DNA of 39,788 nucleotides from Candidatus Desulfosporosinus infrequens (lineage in GTDB: Bacteria > Bacillota > Desulfitobacteriia > Desulfitobacteriales > Desulfitobacteriaceae): the NCBI GenBank assembly GCA_900290375.1, contig OMOF01000512.1, positions 1-39,788 of the forward strand, written 5' to 3'. Positions 8,521-14,396 of this stretch are shown here, piece by piece (position 1 is the stretch's first letter; each line of letters begins with the position of its first letter). Below the pieces are notes generated by a model. That model made no database searches, was not told where the DNA came from, and worked only from the letters and a program-made list of their open reading frames with translations. Position numbers and translations under genes: made by a program.

Positions 8521-8639
8521 GGATGTGCACTGCCGCCAACGCGCCAAGGATGGCGCTTTGGCGGGTACCCCGCTCCCCAGAGCAGGAGCTTGAACGGTTA
8601 GTTTGCTCTGCGTCGTAAGCACCGAGCGCTGTGTGACAC
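8436..8639 (+). other. Structured palindromic element with two AAGGAT-loop hairpins (candidate RNA or REP-type DNA element)
   Basis: Nested pairings, all readable by eye. Outer stem GTGTCACACAGCGC (8436-8449) with GCGCTGTGTGACAC (8626-8639), 14 of 14. Inner stem AGCAAACT (8472-8479) with AGTTTGCT (8600-8607) and GTTCAAGC (8483-8490) with GCTTGAAC (8588-8595). Hairpin GGCAGTGCAC-AAGGAT-GTGCACTGCC (8509-8534). Hairpin GCGCC-AAGGAT-GGCGC (8541-8556), extended by GCCAA/TTTGGC around a C/T mismatch. Smaller GCTCC/GGAGC hairpin (8572-8589) overlapping the inner stem. No clear promoter was seen on the plus strand, so transcription is unproven. The same architecture recurs at 24040-24335. Confidence 0.65.
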
Positions 8640-8657
8640 AAGTCCCTCACAAGTCCC

Positions 8658-8861
8658 TCACACAAGTCCCTCGCTGGCTACACCCACGTCGCTCGCGTCC
8701 ATTGTCAGATCATCCCAAGCCACCAAAGAGCCATCTTCCGCTAAATCATAAATAACAATTTTGTCAGTTTGAGTTGTAAATTCAACGCAACAATCCCAAC
8801 AATAGAACTGCTCTACTCCTACTTTTCCAATGGCACGTCCTGAGCATACCGGACAATTCAT
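8658..8861 (-). CDS. Small zinc-ribbon protein, unknown function
   Basis: 67 residues. Two Cys pairs, CPVC near the N-terminus and CWDC about 20 residues later, suggest a zinc ribbon; I do not recognise a named family. The ATG at 8861 (MNCPVCSG) is preceded by GGGAG 9 bases upstream; the open frame extends three codons further to a TTG. It starts 2 bases after the PRC-barrel gene ends, so the two are probably co-transcribed. The last ~13 residues (DASDVGVASEGLV) and the stop codon lie at the edge of the repeat cluster: the GAGGGACTTGTG repeat word encodes the terminal EGLV and leads into the TGA, so the native C-terminus may have been replaced. Confidence 0.7.
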   Translation of the reverse strand: MNCPVCSGRAIGKVGVEQFYCWDCCVEFTTQTDKIVIYDLAEDGSLVAWDDLTMDASDVGVASEGLV

Positions 8862-8863
8862 GG

Positions 8864-9352
8864 TCACCAACTCCCTTCATTTGTTTGATCCAAGGGGGAT
8901 ACTTGGTTATCGACAATTAAAATATCCTTCCCATCGATCATGACATGCGGCCTGAAAATAGTTCCCCTGCCATACAAAAGGTCAGCGAAGAGCCCATCGG
9001 AAACCTCGAATCCAACAATCTTTTCGACGGAATCATCAATGAAAACATCCTCGATAGTACCTCTTGCGTCTCCACCTTGGGTATAAACTTCGTTCCCCAC
9101 TTTGTCGGACCACCGTATCCCCTTAAGTTCTTCTGTAGTATTTTCACAAATAGTTAAAGCGTCCTTACCAACCGCTACTATGACCTGCCTTGGAATGCCT
9201 TTTGAAGACTGGAAGAAGTGCCCACCTTCTAAGAGAATTCCAACAACCTTATCTTTGTCATTGTCGAGGACCAGATCTTGAACCCAGCCAATCGAGTCCC
9301 CACTTTTCAAATCCAAAACGGGTAGTCCGATAATCTCTCGAGCGCGTCGCAT
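8864..9352 (-). CDS. PRC-barrel domain protein
   Basis: 162 residues with two PRC-barrel-like halves: residues about 3-75 (EIIGLPVLDLKSGDSIGWVQDLVLD, KVVGILLEGG) and about 85-160 (GNEVYTQGGDARGTIEDVFIDDSVEKIVGFEVSDG). PRC barrels are small beta domains found in photosynthetic reaction centre H subunits, in RimM and in many stand-alone bacterial proteins; in sporulating Firmicutes similar proteins resemble YlmC/YmxH or the YrrD type. The ATG at 9352 has GAGGTGG about 8 bases upstream. It lies just upstream of the zinc-ribbon gene and downstream of mnmA; a yrrD-like neighbour of mnmA also fits the B. subtilis order. Confidence 0.85.
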   Translation of the reverse strand: MRRAREIIGLPVLDLKSGDSIGWVQDLVLDNDKDKVVGILLEGGHFFQSSKGIPRQVIVAVGKDALTICENTTEELKGIRWSDKVGNEVYTQGGDARGTIEDVFIDDSVEKIVGFEVSDGLFADLLYGRGTIFRPHVMIDGKDILIVDNQVSPLDQTNEGSW

Positions 9353-9431
9353 TGATCTTCCACCTCGCTAACATAATTTCCTTTTATTACTTTGCCCTAT
9401 AATTCTATAACTTATGCATCTGTCATGCCTA

Positions 9432-9515
9432 AACAAGGATGTTCGAGGTTAGAACACCGCCATGGATGGCTAGGTGTCACCTCTTCGAACCTCGAACTTC
9501 GAACTTCGCCTTCCC
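9432..9515 (+). other. Hairpin cluster with AAGGAT and ATGGAT loops at the mnmA 3' end
   Basis: AAC-AAGGAT-GTT (9432-9443) is followed by ACACC-GCC-ATGGAT-GGC-(TA)-GGTGT (9454-9477). Imperfect pairing of GTTCGA (9441-9446) with TCGAAC downstream encloses the second hairpin, and TTCGAACCTCGAACTTCGAACTTCG (about 9483-9507) is a short-period direct repeat. The right part overlaps the last codons of mnmA on the other strand. Non-coding side 9353-9431 shows nothing else. Confidence 0.55.
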
Positions 9516-10618
9516 CGAGGATCAGAAATTATCTTCCCCCCGCCAACTACGATATTTTCTTGGTAAAAAACCACTGCTTGTCCAGGCGTGACTGCTCGTT
9601 GCGGTTGATCAAAACAAACCATCACGTCATAGCCTGCCTCTCTGTCACCGGGATAAACAGTCGCCTCGGCTCCTGATGAGTTATACCGGATTTTAGCTTT
9701 GACTTTTATGGGGCCTTGCAACTCCGAGATGGATATCCAGTTGAGATCGATCGCCCAGAGTGTATCCGTATACACATCCTGGTCTTCCCCTAACACAACT
9801 TCATTGCTCTCAGGATTTAAACCCACCACAAACATAGGTTTACCAAAGGTTACCCCTAGCCCTTTCCGCTGTCCCACTGTGTAGTGAATAATCCCTTGGT
9901 GCCTACCCAAACTATTCCCCGCTAAGTCCACAAAACGCCCCGGTTTAATATCCTCTTCTGACCGTTTCCGAACGAACGAAGCGTAATCATTGTTCGGAAT
10001 AAAACAAATCTCTTGGCTGTCCGGTTTGTCACCTACCCCTAAACCCCGTTCTTTGGCCATTATTCGAATTTGCTCTTTCGGGTAATCTGACAATGGAAAA
10101 AGAGTCTGAGCAAGCTGTTCCTGGGTCAACATATACAACGCATACGTCTGATCTTTGCGTACATCCATGCTCTTACTTAAGAGAAATCGTCCGCTATCCG
10201 GACTTCGTAGCACTTGGGCATAATGACCGGTTGCGATGTACTCTGCTCCTAGACCATGTGCTTTACGCAGTAGCTCGCCAAATTTAACATACTTGTTACA
10301 AGCTATACACGGGTTTGGCGTTTCTCCCGCTAGATAAGACTGGGTGAAATAATCCAGCACTGTCTCCTCAAAAAACGAACGAAAGTTCATGACATAATGA
10401 GGAATCCCCAGTAAAAAAGCAACCCGTCTTGCGTCGTCGATGGCTGAAAGAGAACAACAGCCTCCCTCTACCTCTGCGTCTGCCGATTTCCACATTTGCA
10501 AGGTAATCCCAATGACATCATACCCTTGTTCTTGAAGTAAAGCAGCGGCGATGGAACTATCCACACCGCCGCTCATGCCCACCACCACTTTAGGCTTAGC
10601 TATCAGAGCCATGCTCAT
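9470..10618 (-). CDS. mnmA: tRNA-uridine 2-sulfurtransferase (MnmA/TrmU)
   Basis: 382 residues. ATP-pyrophosphatase that adds sulfur to C2 of the wobble uridine in tRNA-Glu, -Gln and -Lys. The PP-loop SGGVDSS (16-22), the two catalytic cysteines C104 (NPCIACNKYVKFG) and C205 (SQEICFIP), and GHYAQ and DQTYAL tRNA-binding motifs are in place. The sulfur donor is the upstream cysteine desulfurase iscS. The ATG at 10618 directly abuts the iscU stop; AAAGGA lies 4 bases from it and 10 from a second ATG at codon 3. The normal end GGGKII is followed by an unusual tail, SDPRGRRSSKFEVRRGDT, whose codons come from the TTCGAA-type repeat at 9470-9507. Confidence 0.96.
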   Translation of the reverse strand: MSMALIAKPKVVVGMSGGVDSSIAAALLQEQGYDVIGITLQMWKSADAEVEGGCCSLSAIDDARRVAFLLGIPHYVMNFRSFFEETVLDYFTQSYLAGETPNPCIACNKYVKFGELLRKAHGLGAEYIATGHYAQVLRSPDSGRFLLSKSMDVRKDQTYALYMLTQEQLAQTLFPLSDYPKEQIRIMAKERGLGVGDKPDSQEICFIPNNDYASFVRKRSEEDIKPGRFVDLAGNSLGRHQGIIHYTVGQRKGLGVTFGKPMFVVGLNPESNEVVLGEDQDVYTDTLWAIDLNWISISELQGPIKVKAKIRYNSSGAEATVYPGDREAGYDVMVCFDQPQRAVTPGQAVVFYQENIVVGGGKIISDPRGRRSSKFEVRRGDT

Positions 10619-10996
10619 CTATTCCTTTTTTTCTTGTTTTTCACGATAATTTACAATCGCGGCATGAAGTGCGTCCGCGGCCAAATTCGAACAGTGCATT
10701 TTTGCTGGGGGAAGCCCTCCTAAGGCTTCTGCCACAGCGGCATTGGAAATTACCATAGCTTCATCAAGAGTTTTGCCTTTAACCATTTCCGTGACCATAC
10801 TGCTGGTGGCAACGGCTGCGCCGCAACCAAACGTTTTGAACTTCACATCTTTAATAATGTCTCCCTCGACGTCCAAATAAATCCGCATAATATCCCCACA
10901 TTTAGCATTCCCAACTTCACCAACGCCATCTGGATTCTCGATTTCACCGACATTGCGTGGATTCGTAAAATGGTCCATTACTTTTTCTGAATACAT
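10619..10996 (-). CDS. iscU: Fe-S cluster assembly scaffold IscU/NifU N-terminal type
   Basis: 125 residues, IscU-length. The three cluster-ligand cysteines are present: NAKCGD (C33, with the Asp two residues on), FGCGAA (C58) and MHCSNLA (C102). It receives sulfur from the adjacent cysteine desulfurase and builds [2Fe-2S]/[4Fe-4S] clusters for transfer. It is encoded 16 bases after iscS and abuts mnmA, so iscR-iscS-iscU-mnmA looks like one functional unit. In many clostridia this protein is annotated NifU although it lacks the C-terminal NifU domains. Confidence 0.94.
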   Translation of the reverse strand: MYSEKVMDHFTNPRNVGEIENPDGVGEVGNAKCGDIMRIYLDVEGDIIKDVKFKTFGCGAAVATSSMVTEMVKGKTLDEAMVISNAAVAEALGGLPPAKMHCSNLAADALHAAIVNYREKQEKKE

Positions 10997-11012
10997 CTGT
11001 TAGCTCACTCCC

Positions 11013-12200
11013 TTACTGTGCTTGTTTAATCCGCAAAACTTGGTCATAAAGCGGAGACATCATACGCAAACGCTCGACGATCTTTGGTAATTGATCAAGG
11101 ACATAATCAATTTCTTCTTCAGTATTTTGGCGCCCTAAGGAAAAACGCAACGATCCATGAGCAATCTCATGGACAAGCCCCATGGCGAGCAACACGTGCG
11201 AAGGATCAAGCGAACCTGAAGTGCAAGCTGAACCGCTTGAAGCAGCGATTCCAAGCATATCCAACGACAGTAACAGGGATTCCCCTTCAACAAAGCGGAT
11301 ACTGACATTTACATTATTCGGTAAGCGCTTTTCTCCACTAGGCCCATTTACTTTCACGTATTCAATGCGCTGCAGGATTCCATTGATCAGTTTATCTCGC
11401 AACTTCGTTTCGTGCCTAGCATCTTCAGCCATCCGTTGCCCAGCCAACTGACAGGCCTTGCCAAATCCAATGATTCCCGGAGTATTTTCCGTACCCGAAC
11501 GACGCCTTTTTTCTTGGCCTCCACCATGAACCAAAGGCACAACTCGTATCCCTTTACGAACGTAAAGTGCTCCAACTCCTTTGGGACCGTAGATCTTGTG
11601 ACCAGACACTGTCAGAAGGTCTACATTCATCTCGTTAACATCAATGGGAAGCTTTCCGAGGGACTGAACAGCATCGACATGAAACGTGATGCCGTGTTCC
11701 TTCGCCAGTTTTCCAATTTCAGCTATTGGCTGGATCGATCCGACTTCGTTATTGGCATGCATCACACTCATCAAAATTGTATCTGGCCGAATGGCCTTAC
11801 GAATGTCTTCAACAGACAGTAAGCCCTCTTCATCAACCGGTATAACTGTTAGCTCAAATCCATTCTTTGCTAAGTATTCACACGTTTCAAGTACTGCGTG
11901 ATGTTCAACCGCAGAAGTAATAATATGTTTACCCTTTTTGCGCAGTGTTTCTACGGTTCCAAGAATTGCCAGGTTATCCGCTTCAGTGCCGCCGCTGGTG
12001 AAGATAATTTCCTGAGGGGTGGCTCTGATCAATTCTGCCACTTGGTTTCGGGCTTCCTCTAGAGCCTGTTTAGCCTCCCTGCCAAAACTGTGAACACTTG
12101 ACGGATTTCCATATTTTTCGGTATAATACGTCATCATTAAGGTAGCAACCTCCGAGTCAACTGGGGTCGTCGCACTATGGTCTAAATAAACTCGCCTCAT
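11013..12200 (-). CDS. iscS: Cysteine desulfurase (IscS/NifS type)
   Basis: 395 residues. PLP enzyme that turns cysteine into alanine and a protein persulfide. Visible are the N-terminal YLDHSATTPVD, the PLP Lys in SGHKIYGPKG (K202), GGGQEKRRRSGTEN, and the mobile-loop catalytic cysteine in SGSACTSGS (C326). The ATG at 12200 has AAGGAGGG 6-7 bases upstream. It supplies sulfur to IscU and MnmA encoded downstream. A 107-base gap before it holds a palindrome (12257-12277), so it may have extra control beyond read-through from iscR. Confidence 0.96.
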   Translation of the reverse strand: MRRVYLDHSATTPVDSEVATLMMTYYTEKYGNPSSVHSFGREAKQALEEARNQVAELIRATPQEIIFTSGGTEADNLAILGTVETLRKKGKHIITSAVEHHAVLETCEYLAKNGFELTVIPVDEEGLLSVEDIRKAIRPDTILMSVMHANNEVGSIQPIAEIGKLAKEHGITFHVDAVQSLGKLPIDVNEMNVDLLTVSGHKIYGPKGVGALYVRKGIRVVPLVHGGGQEKRRRSGTENTPGIIGFGKACQLAGQRMAEDARHETKLRDKLINGILQRIEYVKVNGPSGEKRLPNNVNVSIRFVEGESLLLSLDMLGIAASSGSACTSGSLDPSHVLLAMGLVHEIAHGSLRFSLGRQNTEEEIDYVLDQLPKIVERLRMMSPLYDQVLRIKQAQ

Positions 12201-12256
12201 GGGGGCTCCCTCCTTATAGTTATTTAATGATTTGGTGTTGGATATTCATTCCCATT

Positions 12257-12277
12257 AAGGTTACTAGGGTTAACCTT
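12257..12277. promoter_or_regulatory. Palindrome in front of iscS, possible operator
   Basis: AAGGTTA-N7-TAACCTT, a perfect 7-bp dyad, lies 57 bases upstream of the iscS start, in the gap after iscR. Its size suits a dimeric regulator such as an Rrf2 protein, but no -35/-10 pair is obvious beside it and I cannot match it to a known IscR site. Confidence 0.4.
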
Positions 12278-12307
12278 TGAAGATTCTATACTAAAAGTTC
12301 ACAATGG

Positions 12308-12760
12308 TTAAATATAGTACATGTATAAACTGCGCTCCGCTTCAAGCTGCTTAGCATTTTCAAGCATCGTTTCAAGGGTGATGGAATCAAGCACATCTGC
12401 GATGGAGTTTCTGACTTTTTCCCAGATTGTCTTGGTTACGCAATATTCTGCTTTGGCGCAGCAAGCTGGTTCTTCCTCGGAAACGCAATCAACTGGAGCA
12501 ATGGGTCCTTCTAACACACGGATGATATCCCCAATTCTTATTTTATCCGGTTCTCGTCCCAAAATATAACCGCCCTGCGCGCCACGGACACTTTTTACTA
12601 GTCCCGATTTACGCAAACCGGACATGAGTTGCTCCAAATAATGTTCGGAAATGCCCTGTCTCTCTGCGATGCTTTTCAAAGAAGTCGGGCCTTCACCCAC
12701 ATGTTGAGCCAAATCAAACATGGCTTTCACGCCATACCGACCTTTGGTCGAGAGTTTCAA
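12308..12760 (-). CDS. iscR: Rrf2 family transcriptional regulator, IscR-like
   Basis: 150 residues. Winged-helix N-terminus typical of Rrf2 regulators (MKLSTKGRYGVKAMFDLA, then the recognition region SLKSIAERQGISEHYLEQLMSGLRKSGLVKSVRGAQGGY). A Cys-rich stretch DCVSEEEPACCAKAEYC (about 91-107) matches the place where IscR binds its [2Fe-2S] cluster, unlike CymR, which lacks these cysteines. It probably senses Fe-S status and controls this operon. The start is an unusual TTG at 12760, supported by AGAGG 8 bases upstream and by the standard family N-terminus. Confidence 0.93.
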   Translation of the reverse strand: MKLSTKGRYGVKAMFDLAQHVGEGPTSLKSIAERQGISEHYLEQLMSGLRKSGLVKSVRGAQGGYILGREPDKIRIGDIIRVLEGPIAPVDCVSEEEPACCAKAEYCVTKTIWEKVRNSIADVLDSITLETMLENAKQLEAERSLYMYYI

Positions 12761-12822
12761 CGCCCTTACCTCTTTTCTATGAGTGAACTTCTCTTCAAAT
12801 CAATTTTAATGTCCATGTGCAT

Positions 12823-12851
12823 ATCTTATTAAAACAGTCGGAATTTGTCAA
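12823..12851 (-). promoter_or_regulatory. Promoter of the iscR operon
   Basis: TTGACA (12851-12846), 17-base spacer, TAAGAT (12828-12823), about 60 bases upstream of the iscR start. It likely drives iscR-iscS-iscU-mnmA. Confidence 0.75.
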
Positions 12852-12944
12852 GAGTATTCCCCTCTAATCTACTTTTGTTTTTCGATCCTAAAAATAGCAT
12901 GCTTTTATTTTCAGTATTACGCTCTAGTTATTTTGTCATTTTGT

Positions 12945-12973
12945 TTGAAGCTATATACAAGAGTGAATATTAT
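12945..12973 (+). promoter_or_regulatory. Possible promoter of the plus-strand membrane protein gene
   Basis: TTGAAG (12945-12950), 17-base spacer, TATTAT (12968-12973). It faces away from the iscR promoter; about 90 bases of untranslated leader would follow. Confidence 0.45.
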
Positions 12974-13072
12974 GGTATAGAGGAGTGCCATTTGCTGGCT
13001 CATCTGTCTCTAGAATAGACTTATTTTCACAGTAATATAGATTCTTGAAAAACTTGAGGAGGGATTAAAATA

Positions 13073-13741
13073 ATGACAAATATGACGAAGGTGAATCAGA
13101 ACAGTTTTGCTTCAGGCTATCATTTTTACAAAATGTTCTGGGTATTTTTCATTTCTTCAATCTTAGGTTTCGTTATTGAAAGTTTATTTTGTTTGCTTCG
13201 TTATGGGTATATTGAAAGCCGCGCCGGCTTGATCTATGGCCCCTTCAGTCAAATATATGGTTTTGGGGCCGTTATTATGGTCTTAATTCTGCACAGAATT
13301 AATATTAAAAGAGAACTCCTCCTTTTTTTCGCGAGCGCATTTCTTGGAGGATTATTTGAGTTCAGCTGCAGTCTAATCCAGGAATTTGCTTTTGGGTTTA
13401 TTTCCTGGGACTATAGTGATTCACAGTTTAGTATTTTTGGCCGCACCAACTTGTTGTATTGTTTCTTCTGGGGTATACTTGGCGTTATATTAATTAAAGA
13501 TATTTATCCGTTTATGAGTCATCAGATTGAAAAGATTCCCAATAAAATAGGCGCGATAGTCTCTTGGGCGCTGATTGTATTTATTCTCTTCGACTTTTCA
13601 ATTTCCGCATTAGCTACCATCAGAGCGAATCAAAGATATCATGGCATTCTAGCAAGCAACTACGTTCAGACTTTACTGGATCAATATTATCCTGATTCCG
13701 TACTTAAGAAAATTTATCCCAATATGATCCACGTTAATTAA
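13073..13741 (+). CDS. Putative ABC transporter permease-like membrane protein (PF06541 type)
   Basis: 222 residues, about five or six membrane helices (roughly 22-42, 57-75, 83-105, 125-143, 160-180). The motif ESLFCLLRYGYIESRAGLIYGPFSQIYGFGAV early in the protein and the following LGGLFEFSCSLIQEFAFGFISWDYS are characteristic of the PF06541 family, annotated as putative ABC transporter permease with no proven function. The start has a strong GAGGAGGGATTAAAATA-ATG. It is one of only two genes on the plus strand and is convergent with the peroxiredoxin gene. Codon use looks more A+T-rich than the neighbouring operons. Confidence 0.85.
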   Translation: MTNMTKVNQNSFASGYHFYKMFWVFFISSILGFVIESLFCLLRYGYIESRAGLIYGPFSQIYGFGAVIMVLILHRINIKRELLLFFASAFLGGLFEFSCSLIQEFAFGFISWDYSDSQFSIFGRTNLLYCFFWGILGVILIKDIYPFMSHQIEKIPNKIGAIVSWALIVFILFDFSISALATIRANQRYHGILASNYVQTLLDQYYPDSVLKKIYPNMIHVN

Positions 13742-13914
13742 AATCAATTTAACGAGACTCAATCTCAAATTAATGCCTTAGCTGATTTTATTTTTAGAAT
13801 ATTCAATAACAAACCCTTTTATCAAAGCAAACTTGGGAGGGCTCCAACTTGGACGACCCTCTCAGTAGCTATTGAAGTCTGCACTATCCCCGGACCGCGC
13901 AGCGGTTTAGTAAT
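13742..13914. other. Convergent intergenic gap with hairpins
   Basis: Between the stops of two converging genes. GAGGG (13838-13842) and CCCTC (13857-13861) flank TCCAA/TTGGA, forming a nested hairpin at about 13836-13863. A second G+C-rich segment, CCGGACCGCGCAGCGG, follows near 13890. The first could end transcription in both directions, though no strong T run follows it. Confidence 0.45.
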
Positions 13915-14373
13915 TTATTTTAATTGCTGAATAACCTCCTCAACGTCTGGAAGCTGATGTATATCGTAAATTTTTATCCATAGAATTTTGCCGTTTTCAC
14001 CGACAATCACATTGGCACGCTCAGAAAATCCTTCCAGTTCACGAAATAAGCCGTAGGCTTTGGCGACTGCCCCATGCGGCCAGAAGTCTGAGGGCAATTT
14101 AAGATTGGCGATCTTGAGTTCCTTAGCCCAGGCATTTTTAGAAGGGACAGGGTCAACACTTAACCCTAATGGAATCGTATTAAGTGTTTCAAATCGTGCA
14201 TAATTAACCTCTAGGGATTTCATCTGTTCAGTGCAAACGGGGGTCCAAGCTAAAGGATGCCAAGAAAGTAATACTTTTTTACCTCTAAAATCATTTAAGC
14301 TGACTAAATTACCGCGATTATCCTTTAAATTAAACACCGGGGCATTAGCTCCGACTGTAATGGAATTTTCCAT
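13915..14373 (-). CDS. Peroxiredoxin (AhpC/TSA family, thioredoxin fold)
   Basis: 152 residues. Reduces peroxides through a peroxidatic cysteine in AWTPVCTEQM (C47), the T-x-x-C motif of the family; FRGKKVLLSWHPLAW precedes it. A second cysteine is not seen in the usual positions, so it looks 1-Cys, needing an external thiol. The ATG at 14373 has GGAGGG 6 bases before it. It lies 23 bases after the slipin gene, suggesting co-transcription. The thioredoxin encoded at 23 kb is one possible partner (inference). Confidence 0.88.
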   Translation of the reverse strand: MENSITVGANAPVFNLKDNRGNLVSLNDFRGKKVLLSWHPLAWTPVCTEQMKSLEVNYARFETLNTIPLGLSVDPVPSKNAWAKELKIANLKLPSDFWPHGAVAKAYGLFRELEGFSERANVIVGENGKILWIKIYDIHQLPDVEEVIQQLK

Positions 14374-14396
14374 TGTTTTCCCTCCAATTAAATTTG

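Larger units (their letters stand above)
8085..8676. repeat. REP-like repeat cluster between AI-2E gene and zinc-ribbon gene
   Basis: About 590 bases with no believable gene. It is bounded on both sides by the same short sequence, CAAG(T)TCCCTCGC (8087 and 8664), with two further CAAGTCCCTCAC copies near 8639 and 8650. Inside are two near-identical direct copies of a 189-bp unit, three AACCGTCCCC words preceded by AAGAA or AAGAAAC, and a large inverted-repeat structure at 8436-8639. Base composition is richer in G+C than the neighbouring genes. Open frames on both strands here are low-complexity by-products of the repeats. Confidence 0.85.

Noticed and set aside
8086-8665. Several open frames of 78-143 codons on both strands
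   Set aside because: They lie wholly in the duplicated, inverted-repeat cluster, duplicate each other in parallel, lack ribosome sites and have Pro/Thr/Arg- or Gly/Cys-rich composition typical of translated repeats.
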